Assembly: GCA_964584985.1 (NCBI GenBank)
Contig: CAZPBK010000021.1
Span: 1-6,225, forward strand
DNA: 6,225 nucleotides
DNA from: JABMRF01 sp964584985
GTDB lineage: Bacteria > Patescibacteriota > Patescibacteriia > UBA11705 > JABHMO01
Reading direction: 5' to 3'
Shown: piece after piece, positions 1 through 6,149 of the stretch
Layout: every line of letters begins with the position of its first letter
Numbering within the stretch: the stretch's first letter is position 1
Notes under the pieces: generated by a model
Seen by the model: the letters and a program-made list of their open reading frames with translations, nothing else
The model's database searches: none
Told to the model about the DNA's origin: nothing
Translations under genes and position numbers: made by a program

Positions 1-2
1 CA

Positions 3-1178
3 GCCTTAGCGGTTATTATGATCATGGCCGGGGGGATTACCTATTTAAGCTCCGGAGGTAGCAGTGAAAGGATCGGTAGTGCCAAAAAAATGATTTTTGG
101 GGCTTTAAGCGGTCTTGTTATTTTGCTTTTTTCTCACATGCTTTTGGAAATAATTAATCCTAAATTGGTTGATTTAAAGCCTATAACACTGGAAACAATT
201 GAAGGTGTTCTAATGGAAGACATTCCTGAATATCTTGAAAATCCAAAAAACGCCACATCTAGTTCAGGCCTATTGCCAGGAACAGGTGGCCTAGGTTACT
301 CCGGCCTTAATGGCTATACTTATACACCGAACAAAAAAGAATCTTGTCTTGTTAATTATTTCTTTGATGGAAATCTTGATTTTGGCGATAATGTTCATAC
401 TGTTACAGAGAATATCTCAATATTGGGCCTAGATGATTTCTGGAATAGATCTACACCCAATTTGCCTGTTCAAGCCACTGGCGAACACTTAGCATTGATT
501 AAAAAAGCAAGAGAAGGCAAAGGATTTCTCGTTGAAGTACATAAGAAATCTGTTCAGGCATGGAACGACATAACTCAAAAACTAATTAATAGTCCTGACC
601 CGGAAATACAAGGTTATCTCCAATATATTTGGGACTATGCTGCCGGCAAAGCCCCACATTTAAGTGGCTCTTATAAAGGGTCTTTTGGACCCGAGGGTGT
701 CGCTTCCGCCTATGTTGCTTGCGGGGCCGGTCTAGCGCGCAGAGCCTGTCCAAAAAAACAAAAATTGCATAGTATATGGGGAGATCCTCATGTACTGGGT
801 TTAGCAGTGGATATTATGACCCTAAGTAATCCAGACAATCGATCTGTCAAATCAAAATCAACAAAGGGCTATAAATCAGAAATAATCTGTACTATCATCA
901 AATGGACAATCGACAAAATGAAATCAGGTTACTTTGAGGATTTCGTGAAATCAGACCCTTATCACATGTACGAACGAATGGATAAACGTTTAGAAAACTG
1001 CCTCAATAACGACGCACCGATCTGGTCATTTCCTGATGGCTGGATAGATCTATTTACAAAAAATGATTTTTATTGGGCTGGCTGGGGCTGGGCAGATCCA
1101 TATCGTGCTGACGGCATGCATTTTGAATTTTATGGACCTTGCTTTGAATTAAAATCGTACAAAACAAATACAAATTAA
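3..1178 (+). CDS. T4SS-pilin-like membrane segment fused to M15/LAS-type peptidoglycan peptidase (5' partial)
   Basis: The frame is open to the left edge, so the true start lies outside the window; the ATG at 18 is internal to a membrane helix. The visible 391 residues begin with the end of one hydrophobic helix, a GGITYLSSGG turn, a short basic SAKK segment and a second helix (about nt 78-155) ending INPKLV. This is the layout of the two-helix T4SS_pilin/VirB2-like proteins common in Patescibacteria. After a Gly/Ser-rich linker comes a domain with the LAS metallopeptidase signature: HxxGxAxD (His at 789-791, Asp at 810-812) and a C-terminal DGMHFEF (Asp at 1110-1112, His at 1119-1121), matching the zinc ligands and the general base of M15 L,D/D,D-peptidases. 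I infer an exported, membrane-anchored cell-wall hydrolase. Scattered cysteines suggest disulfides. The gene probably once continued into the next feature. Domain call fairly sure; substrate unknown. Confidence 0.75.
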   Translation, partial: ALAVIMIMAGGITYLSSGGSSERIGSAKKMIFGALSGLVILLFSHMLLEIINPKLVDLKPITLETIEGVLMEDIPEYLENPKNATSSSGLLPGTGGLGYSGLNGYTYTPNKKESCLVNYFFDGNLDFGDNVHTVTENISILGLDDFWNRSTPNLPVQATGEHLALIKKAREGKGFLVEVHKKSVQAWNDITQKLINSPDPEIQGYLQYIWDYAAGKAPHLSGSYKGSFGPEGVASAYVACGAGLARRACPKKQKLHSIWGDPHVLGLAVDIMTLSNPDNRSVKSKSTKGYKSEIICTIIKWTIDKMKSGYFEDFVKSDPYHMYERMDKRLENCLNNDAPIWSFPDGWIDLFTKNDFYWAGWGWADPYRADGMHFEFYGPCFELKSYKTNTN

Positions 1179-1539
1179 ATATCTATCCAACGGCTATATA
1201 GAAAATCTGGACGCCATATCAGGCTCCCCAGGTGGTTCATGTAGTGCCAATCAATGTATTCGTTCCTATCAAGGAGCAGAAGATGCAGCCGTAGTTATGT
1301 TTCCTGTTTTAGAAGATTCCGAAAATCCTGTAGGTTGTTGCACAAATGACTTAATTAACAACTCAAAAAATATAAATGGTCAAGAATTCTCCAATGGAAT
1401 CTCGCTTAATAAAGCAACTTGCGAGTCAATCCATGGCACATGGTCAGAGCAAGGCTCCTGCTCCAATCCGTTAGATCCAGCTTGGGCGGCTGACGAAGAA
1501 ACGCTAAAGAAAACAAGAGTTTGTCCTAATGGATACTAA
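1153..1539 (+). CDS. Cysteine-rich C-terminal segment, probably detached from the upstream peptidase by a frameshift
   Basis: This frame is open from 1153 and ends at TAA 1537-1539. The first ATG is at 1297, giving 80 residues, but the coding-like text starts earlier, near 1180: cysteines and Gly/Ser/Asn-rich sequence run straight through 1180-1296. The only Shine-Dalgarno-like AAGGAG (1271-1276) lies 20 nt before ATG 1297, too far to use, and no ATG, GTG or TTG start fits better. The product has an SCSANQC motif, a GCC pair, a TCESIHGTW...GSC motif and a final VCPNGY. That Cys spacing is typical of secreted CPR proteins with pilin-like N-termini, so it is probably the extracellular tail of the M15 protein. 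Removing one A from the run 1151-1154 would join the frames into about 511 visible residues. It could instead be a real decay event or a separate small gene with an unrecognised start. Confidence 0.5.
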   Translation, partial: NRTKQIQIKYLSNGYIENLDAISGSPGGSCSANQCIRSYQGAEDAAVVMFPVLEDSENPVGCCTNDLINNSKNINGQEFSNGISLNKATCESIHGTWSEQGSCSNPLDPAWAADEETLKKTRVCPNGY

Positions 1540-1546
1540 ATGATTT

Positions 1547-2878
1547 ATGAACAATAACAAAACAATCTACACCTGCTCAAAATGCGATGCTCAATTTCCC
1601 AAATGGCAGGGACGCTGCCCGGAATGCGGAGCTTGGGGCACGATTAAAGAATCTGTTCCAACCAAAAGCAGGGAAAACAAAAAAACAAAAATTGATTTTG
1701 ATAAAAAAAATCTAATTGATTTTAATACCATAAAATCTGAAAATTTTTCCAGAATAAAAACCAATATTCAAGAACTTGACCAAATATTTGGTGGTGGCTT
1801 GGTTCAAGGCAGTATAAATTTAATAGGTGGCGAACCGGGCATAGGCAAGTCAACCCTGGTTTTGCAAATATTAAAAAATCTGGAAAAACTAAATCAGCCA
1901 CTTTTATATATTTCCGGAGAAGAATCAGCCGGACAAATAAAATTACGGCTGGATCGTTTGAACTACAAGCCCAAAAATTTGAAATTCTTAAATGAAACCA
2001 AGGTAGAGGAAATCCAAGCGGCCATTGAGAGTTTAAAACCGGCTGTAGCCATAATTGACTCCATTCAAACAATCTATTCTTCGGAAATTGACTCTGAACC
2101 CGGCAATGTCAGCCAGATCAGAGCTTGCACGGTTAAACTTTTGGAAACAGCCAAAAAAAACAACACTGCGGTAATTATAACCGGACATGTGACCAAAGAC
2201 GGCTCAGTAGCCGGACCAAAAACCTTGGAACATTTGGTAGATGTGGTTTTGTATTTGGAAGGCGATCCTTTGCACGGTTATCGTTTGCTTAAAAGTTCTA
2301 AAAATCGTTTTGGTTCCACCAACGAAATCGGTCTTTTCGCCATGACCGGACAAGGCTTGATTGAAGTAAAAGATCCAACCAAGGCTTTTTTGTCCGAAAA
2401 TCAAGAAATCGTACCAGGATCAGTCACTTCCTGTTTTATGGAAGGCACCCGAGCTTTTATGGTTGAAGTCCAGGCTTTGGTCACTCCGACCATTTTCGGC
2501 TATCCTCAAAGAAAAACCTCGGGCTATGATTTAAACAGACTACAAATGATTTCGGCCGTACTTTTTAAAAGAGCCAAGGTTAATCTAAATAATCAGGACA
2601 TTCACTTAAATATCGTCGGCGGTCTGAAAGTGACTGAACCGGCTATTGATTTGGCCGTGGCTCTGGCTATAATTTCAGCGCTTAAAAATAAACCGGTCAA
2701 TCGAGAAACGCTGGTCATTGGAGAAGTGGGACTGGGGGGAGAAGTCCGTTCAGTGATTAATTTAAAAAAAAGAATTCAAGAGGCTAAAAAGCTTGGTTTT
2801 AAACAAATTATTGTACCGGAAAAACAACCGGGAACCATTCAAATCACCAAAATCAGCCAACTCTTGGATTTGTTATAA
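1547..2878 (+). CDS. radA: DNA repair protein RadA (Sms)
   Basis: RadA is a hexameric, RecA-like, DNA-dependent ATPase that drives branch migration and D-loop extension in homologous recombination. The 443 residues cover the whole family architecture at the usual length of about 450. They comprise an N-terminal C4 zinc finger (C10, C13, C24, C27, in a CxxC...CPECGAWG context); a Lys-rich linker (about 35-65); a RecA-like core with Walker A GEPGIGKST (K101) and Walker B ending AIID (D171); the RadA-specific KNRFG motif (252-256); and a C-terminal Lon-protease-like domain with TEPAIDLAVALA and GEVGLGGEVR. As in other RadA proteins, that domain should be a DNA-binding scaffold, not a protease. 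ATG 1547 is the only sensible start, since an in-frame TGA lies just before it. It begins 7 nt after the preceding stop without a clear Shine-Dalgarno, so translational coupling or read-through from upstream is likely. It ends in a hairpin terminator. Confidence 0.97.
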   Translation: MNNNKTIYTCSKCDAQFPKWQGRCPECGAWGTIKESVPTKSRENKKTKIDFDKKNLIDFNTIKSENFSRIKTNIQELDQIFGGGLVQGSINLIGGEPGIGKSTLVLQILKNLEKLNQPLLYISGEESAGQIKLRLDRLNYKPKNLKFLNETKVEEIQAAIESLKPAVAIIDSIQTIYSSEIDSEPGNVSQIRACTVKLLETAKKNNTAVIITGHVTKDGSVAGPKTLEHLVDVVLYLEGDPLHGYRLLKSSKNRFGSTNEIGLFAMTGQGLIEVKDPTKAFLSENQEIVPGSVTSCFMEGTRAFMVEVQALVTPTIFGYPQRKTSGYDLNRLQMISAVLFKRAKVNLNNQDIHLNIVGGLKVTEPAIDLAVALAIISALKNKPVNRETLVIGEVGLGGEVRSVINLKKRIQEAKKLGFKQIIVPEKQPGTIQITKISQLLDLL

Positions 2879-2907
2879 AAAAAAGACCGGCTCATGTGAG
2901 AACCGGT
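2877..2907 (-). terminator. Intrinsic terminator of the minus-strand zinc-finger gene
   Basis: On the minus strand ACCGG (2903-2907) pairs with CCGGT (2886-2890), with an inner CTC/GAG stem around a 4-nt loop and a 2-nt bulge. One C and then eight Ts follow (2884-2877). The T-run is the complement of the A-run that overlaps the radA stop codon, so the minus-strand transcript would end exactly at the 3' end of radA. The hairpin starts 11 nt after the TGA of the small gene. Confidence 0.75.
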
Positions 2908-2917
2908 TCTCTGGTTT

Positions 2918-3238
2918 TCAAGCGGCAATTTGCCGCTTCTTTTTTTGAAAATCTTTTTCTAACTCTCGGAGAATCTCGGAAAGATCAGAGTCAAGGTTGT
3001 CAGGCTCAACCAGCTTGGGCAACCTTAAAACAAACTCAACAAATTCCGACCAACTGTCCAACTCTGCATTTTCAGCCTCAATATCAATTACTCCCATAAA
3101 CTTCCCTTGTAAAAAACTCAGGAAAAATTGCCGAAAGCAATCTTTGTGATAAGACTGTCCGTGGAACATGTACAGTTGGTCAAAATCCAAATCTTGCCGG
3201 ATCAACCGAGAGCATAAAAAGCAACATTTAGCACTCAA
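2918..3238 (-). CDS. Small zinc-finger protein with a LIM-like first metal site, function unknown
   Basis: I do not recognise a named family. With the TTG start at 3238 the product has 106 residues. Near the N-terminus it shows C6-x2-C9, 21 residues, then H31-x2-C34-F, which matches the first zinc site of a LIM domain (C-x2-C-x16-23-H-x2-C) including the aromatic after the last Cys; the second LIM zinc site is absent. The rest is acidic and helical, with a Lys-rich end. There is no signal peptide or membrane helix, so it should be cytoplasmic. The TTG is chosen because AAGGAGG lies 5 nt upstream; an upstream in-frame TTG (3256) would put that ribosome site inside the gene. It has its own strong promoter and terminator and lies downstream of recG on the same strand. 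A structural or protein/nucleic-acid adaptor role is possible but unproven. No cysteines or histidines of the site are missing. Confidence 0.7.
   Translation of the reverse strand: MSAKCCFLCSRLIRQDLDFDQLYMFHGQSYHKDCFRQFFLSFLQGKFMGVIDIEAENAELDSWSEFVEFVLRLPKLVEPDNLDSDLSEILRELEKDFQKKKRQIAA
2920..2946 (+). terminator. Intrinsic terminator of radA
   Basis: A perfect 8-bp stem, AAGCGGCA (2920-2927) with TGCCGCTT (2931-2938), has a 3-nt ATT loop and is followed by one C and seven Ts (2940-2946). It lies 41 nt after the radA stop. Read on the other strand, the same bases encode the last residues (RQIAA) of the convergent small gene, so this terminator sits inside a coding region. Confidence 0.85.
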
Positions 3239-3243
3239 ATTAT

Positions 3244-3250
3244 CCTCCTT
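3244..3250 (-). promoter_or_regulatory. Strong Shine-Dalgarno site that fixes a TTG start
   Basis: The minus strand reads AAGGAGG, 5 nt before the TTG at 3238-3236. It is the only strong ribosome-binding site seen in this window; radA, recG and the membrane-protein gene lack one. It decides the start of the zinc-finger gene in favour of 106 residues. Confidence 0.75.
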
Positions 3251-3280
3251 TTTCAAGATTCAAAAATTACTGTAATCACA

Positions 3281-3309
3281 ATGATAACAAAGCCAACCAT
3301 TATTGTCAA
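3281..3309 (-). promoter_or_regulatory. Near-consensus sigma70 promoter for the zinc-finger gene
   Basis: On the minus strand a perfect -35 TTGACA (3309-3304) is followed by a 17-bp spacer and a -10 TATCAT (3286-3281; 5 of 6 matches to TATAAT). Transcription would begin near 3274, giving a leader of about 36 nt that contains the Shine-Dalgarno site. It lies wholly between the recG stop (3326) and the small gene, so that gene need not depend on recG transcription. Confidence 0.8.
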
Positions 3310-3325
3310 CCCTTTTTGGGGATAA

Positions 3326-5377
3326 TTATTCTTGATGATAATTAAACTTAATTTCGGCTAATTTTTGCTTTAAAACAGGAGAAATGCCAGTGCTTAAAGT
3401 GTTTTTCGCTTCTTCAGCCGCCAAAGCTATCAATTTTCGATCAGTTAAACTGGCAATTTTCAAATCCGGCAAACCTGATTGACGAATACCATAAACCTCA
3501 CCCGGTCCTCTACTTTGCAAATCCTTTTCCGCCAATTCAAAACCATCAGTACAATCCTCCAAATAACCTAAACGCTTTTTAGTTTCAGGAGATGAACTTT
3601 CCGTGAACAGAAAACAATAAGATTGATTTCCCGATCTCCCCACCCTACCACGGAATTGATGCAGTTGAGCCAAACCAAAATTTTCCGCACCTTCTATCAT
3701 CATAATACCGGCGTTGGGCACATCAATACCGACCTCAATAACCGAAGTGGAAACCAAAATATCCAATTTATGTTGGGAAAATTCTTTCATAACTTGTTTT
3801 TTTTCTTTGGGCTTTAAACGACCGTGCATCAATCCTATTTTTAAGTCAGGAAAAATATCTTTATCCATTTTTTCAAATTCTTGTTTTACCGACCTGGCTC
3901 CGGTCCGATCACTTGGATCAATTAACGGACAAATAACAAAGACCTGACGGCCTTGTTTTATCTGTTTTTTTATAAATTCATAAGTCTGCCAACGATCTTG
4001 TTCAAAAACCAATTTGGTTTTTATCGGTTTTCTCCCCGTTGGCATCTTGTCAATAACAGACAAGTCCAAATCTCCATAAAGGGTTAAAACCAAAGTTCTG
4101 GGAATGGGCGTAGCGGTCATAGATAAAAAATGTGGTAAAAATTCGGCTTGCTGATCTCTGGATAAAAGTTTTTTACGCTGATCTACACCAAATCTGTGTT
4201 GCTCATCCACAATAACCAAACCCAAGTCCTTAATTTTAACCTTTTCTTGGATCAAGGCCTGAGTGCCAACAATAATATCAAATTCCGCGTTAGCTAAATA
4301 TTCCAAGAAATTGGGTTTTGTCAGTTTTTGATCGTTTATAAATTTACGGCTACCGGTAAAAAGTCCGATATCAAATTTATGCGAAATGAAAAGCTTTTTA
4401 AAGGTTTGATAATGTTGCTCGGCCAATATCTCGGTCGGAGCCATTAAAATTACCTTGCAACCGTTTTTAACCGTATTTAATATGGCTAAAGCGGCCACAA
4501 TGGTTTTTCCAGAACCAACATCTCCTTGAAGTAAACGGTTCATTGGTTTTTCTTTTTCTAAATCTTGCAAAATTTCCCAAGAACACCTTTTTTGCGCTCC
4601 AGTTAGTTTAAAAGGCAGTTTGGCTACGAAATCCTTGGTTGGTTTTTGCAAAAATTTAACAGGCAAAGCCTTATGTTTTTGAATCTGTTTTTTTATTTGC
4701 TGAATCTTGCATTGCAACAAAAAAAGTTCATCAAATTTTAAACGAGCCCTAGCCTTGGCCACCGCCCCTCCGTTTGGCGGGAAATGAATATCATTCAAAG
4801 CTTTTTTTATATCAGGAAACCGATATTTTTCAATAATATCCCTTGGTAAGTATTCTTGAATTTGATCAACTGCTTTTATTGCCTGGCTCAATAAGAATCT
4901 AAGTTGTTTTTGCGTTAAGCCTTGGACCAAATGATAAATCGGTATAATTCTAGCGGTATGTACGGCCGGAACATCTGGTTTTACCTTTTCATAATCAGGA
5001 CTGATCATCTGCATTTTATCTTGATTCAATCGTCCGGACAAAAAAACACTATCCCCAACTTTCAAATTTTTGGTTAAAAAGGGTTGGTTAAACCAAATCA
5101 CTTTTATTGAACCGCTCTCATCAGAAACTAAAGCTTCAGTTAAGATTTTTCTTTTTCTAAAAGTACGCCGATTGGCAATTAATTGAATTTTTCCTTTAAT
5201 TGTTACCGGCTCCTCCGGTTTCAGGTCACTGATTTTTCTTATTTTAGAAAAATCTTCATATCTGAAAGGATAATAAAACAAAAGATCTTCTACGGTAAAA
5301 AGTTCCAATTTTTTTAAACGCGAGGCAGTGGTTTTGCCCACTCTAGTTAAATTAACAAGAAAATCATCAAGTTGCAT
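3326..5377 (-). CDS. recG: ATP-dependent DNA helicase RecG
   Basis: RecG is a superfamily 2 translocase that regresses stalled replication forks and branch-migrates Holliday junctions and D-loops. The 683-residue product is full length (E. coli has 693). It has an N-terminal helical segment; the wedge/OB-fold (about 55-130) that splits the junction arms; helicase domain 1 with Walker A GDVGSGKT (K291), the DEQH box (391-394) and SMTATP (419-424); helicase domain 2 with the QFRGRVGR motif (574-581); and the RecG-specific C-terminal LQSRGPGEVYGIRQSG. All catalytic residues are present. I chose ATG 5377; a GTG at 5395 is in frame but would lie in the likely promoter. There is no Shine-Dalgarno before the ATG. 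It follows the tRNA-Arg terminator, so it probably has its own promoter, and no good terminator is seen at its 3' end. Confidence 0.97.
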   Translation of the reverse strand: MQLDDFLVNLTRVGKTTASRLKKLELFTVEDLLFYYPFRYEDFSKIRKISDLKPEEPVTIKGKIQLIANRRTFRKRKILTEALVSDESGSIKVIWFNQPFLTKNLKVGDSVFLSGRLNQDKMQMISPDYEKVKPDVPAVHTARIIPIYHLVQGLTQKQLRFLLSQAIKAVDQIQEYLPRDIIEKYRFPDIKKALNDIHFPPNGGAVAKARARLKFDELFLLQCKIQQIKKQIQKHKALPVKFLQKPTKDFVAKLPFKLTGAQKRCSWEILQDLEKEKPMNRLLQGDVGSGKTIVAALAILNTVKNGCKVILMAPTEILAEQHYQTFKKLFISHKFDIGLFTGSRKFINDQKLTKPNFLEYLANAEFDIIVGTQALIQEKVKIKDLGLVIVDEQHRFGVDQRKKLLSRDQQAEFLPHFLSMTATPIPRTLVLTLYGDLDLSVIDKMPTGRKPIKTKLVFEQDRWQTYEFIKKQIKQGRQVFVICPLIDPSDRTGARSVKQEFEKMDKDIFPDLKIGLMHGRLKPKEKKQVMKEFSQHKLDILVSTSVIEVGIDVPNAGIMMIEGAENFGLAQLHQFRGRVGRSGNQSYCFLFTESSSPETKKRLGYLEDCTDGFELAEKDLQSRGPGEVYGIRQSGLPDLKIASLTDRKLIALAAEEAKNTLSTGISPVLKQKLAEIKFNYHQE

Positions 5378-5385
5378 ATACCCAT

Positions 5386-5414
5386 AGTTTAGCACAAAAA
5401 TTTTAATATAAAAA
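5386..5414 (-). promoter_or_regulatory. Candidate extended -10 promoter of recG, giving a near-leaderless mRNA
   Basis: The minus strand carries TG-C-TAAACT (5394-5386), an extended -10 element with 4 of 6 matches to TATAAT, and only a weak T-rich -35 (5414-5409). The -10 ends 8 nt before the recG ATG, so transcription would start at or next to the start codon. That fits the missing ribosome-binding site. It lies just beyond the tRNA terminator. Confidence 0.4.
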
Positions 5415-5436
5415 AAATCAGCTGTTCAATCAACTG
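5410..5436 (-). terminator. Intrinsic terminator after tRNA-Arg
   Basis: On the minus strand CAGTTG (5436-5431), a 6-nt loop and CAGCTG (5424-5419) form a 6-bp stem with one G-T pair, followed by one A and eight Ts (5417-5410). It lies 36 nt past the tRNA CCA end. On the plus strand the same arms give a C-A mismatch, so it acts in the minus direction and separates the tRNA transcript from recG. Confidence 0.7.
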
Positions 5437-5471
5437 TTTTTTCGTTTTTGAGTTTAATAAAATTTAACCAA

Positions 5472-5546
5472 TGGTGCCCCCGCCAGGGATCGAACCTGGA
5501 TTTCAGGCTCCGCAAGCCTACGTTCTATCCATTGAACTACAGGGAC
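5472..5546 (-). tRNA. tRNA-Arg, anticodon GCG
   Basis: It folds into a complete cloverleaf of 72 nt plus an encoded CCA (5474-5472). The acceptor stem GTCCCTG pairs with CGGGGGC (two G-U pairs). The D-arm is GTTC/GAAC with loop AATGGATA. The anticodon stem TAGGC/GCCTG has loop TTGCGGA, the variable region is 4 nt, and the T-arm CCAGG/CCTGG has loop TTCGATC. The anticodon 34-36 is GCG, reading CGC and CGU (Arg). Bacterial arginine identity elements are present: A20 in the D-loop, C35, and a purine discriminator (A73). It starts 13 nt after the stop of the membrane-protein gene, with no clear promoter between, so the two are probably co-transcribed and the tRNA cut out. Most bacteria read CGN with an ACG (inosine) tRNA, so G34 here is notable. 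Confidence 0.95.
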
Positions 5547-5559
5547 TTCTTTTTCTTTC

Positions 5560-6081
5560 TTATCTGACTTTAAAAACTCGCGCTAAAGTTTCGTTTAATT
5601 CTTCCTCGTCCTTTTCTAAATCTTCGTCAAGATAATCCAACAAAGCATTCCTGACCTCCAAAGGATTTATATCCTCCAAAGGGATAGGTAATCCTCCTTT
5701 TATAGAACTTTTAAATTCCAAATAAAGTAATTTTACCTCCGGAGGTTCATAAGCTAACCAAAAATTTTTCAAATCACGATAAGGATAAAACTGTTTATCC
5801 ACAATAATTCCATCTTCAGCAATAACCACCGGAATATCTCGAGCTTCTTGAAAATACTGAAAAACTACGGTAAATACGGCCAAAAATAAAATAACGGCAA
5901 ATAAATAGTTTGCGGTTAAAACGGCATAGGTAAGCATTAAGCCCAAAAAAACAGAAACAATGACATACCAAACTTTAGATCTTTTTTCTCGCACAAACTC
6001 GGGAAATGTCCAGCTGACATGGACTTCTCCTACATTTTCAGGAACTTGGGGAGAAACCACGGCTTTTAAATATTCTTTCAT
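5560..6081 (-). CDS. Two-helix membrane protein with cytoplasmic tail, probably a PH-like domain; conserved in CPR by recollection
   Basis: No function is known to me. The 173-residue product has a short polar N-terminus ending SWTFPEF, two hydrophobic helices (about 38-57 and 59-77) joined by a short turn, then about 95 soluble residues. These hold alternating beta-like stretches (VVIAEDGIIVDKQFYPYRDL, then LLYLEF), a PLEDINPLEVRNALLDYL segment and a very acidic end. The two-helix plus small-beta-domain layout resembles bacterial PH-like membrane proteins; that is an inference from pattern, and similar proteins are, as I recall, widespread in Patescibacteria. ATG 6081 is chosen; an in-frame TTG (6114) would add 11 Lys/Ile-rich residues and has no ribosome site. 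There is no Shine-Dalgarno before the ATG either. tRNA-Arg follows by 13 nt. Confidence 0.75.
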   Translation of the reverse strand: MKEYLKAVVSPQVPENVGEVHVSWTFPEFVREKRSKVWYVIVSVFLGLMLTYAVLTANYLFAVILFLAVFTVVFQYFQEARDIPVVIAEDGIIVDKQFYPYRDLKNFWLAYEPPEVKLLYLEFKSSIKGGLPIPLEDINPLEVRNALLDYLDEDLEKDEEELNETLARVFKVR

Positions 6082-6089
6082 ATTTTTTA

Positions 6090-6118
6090 TTTTTATTTTC
6101 TCAATGGACTTCAAGCAA
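6090..6118 (-). promoter_or_regulatory. Weak candidate promoter for the two-helix membrane protein
   Basis: The minus strand shows TTGCTT (6118-6113), a 17-bp spacer and TAAAAA (6095-6090), each with 4 of 6 consensus matches. The -10 ends 8 nt before the ATG, the same spacing as at recG, which would give a near-leaderless mRNA and explain the absent ribosome site. The region is A/T-rich, so chance matches are likely. Confidence 0.3.
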
Positions 6119-6149
6119 AAACAATTGCTCGGAGTATTTATATTAATAT

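Noticed and set aside
1271..1297. AAGGAG as the ribosome site for an 80-residue gene at ATG 1297
   Set aside because: The 20-nt spacing is too long, and the nearer ATG at 1283 is out of frame and stops after three codons.
1690..1730. Repeated AATTGATTTT in the radA linker
   Set aside because: It reflects Lys/Asn/Asp/Ile codons in a flexible linker of an AT-rich gene, not a repeat element.
1722..2072. Long minus-strand open frame inside radA (116 codons)
   Set aside because: It is antisense to a fully conserved RadA core and has the biased composition of a shadow frame; no ribosome site or domain.
2896..3099. Plus-strand open frame opposite the zinc-finger gene
   Set aside because: It runs through the radA terminator hairpin and lies antisense to the better-supported minus-strand gene.
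3311..3322. Short CCC/GGG hairpin after recG as its terminator
   Set aside because: The stem is only 3-4 bp and no T-run follows on the minus strand; too weak to call.
3623..3947. Two plus-strand open frames opposite recG
   Set aside because: Both are shadows of conserved RecG helicase motifs on the other strand.
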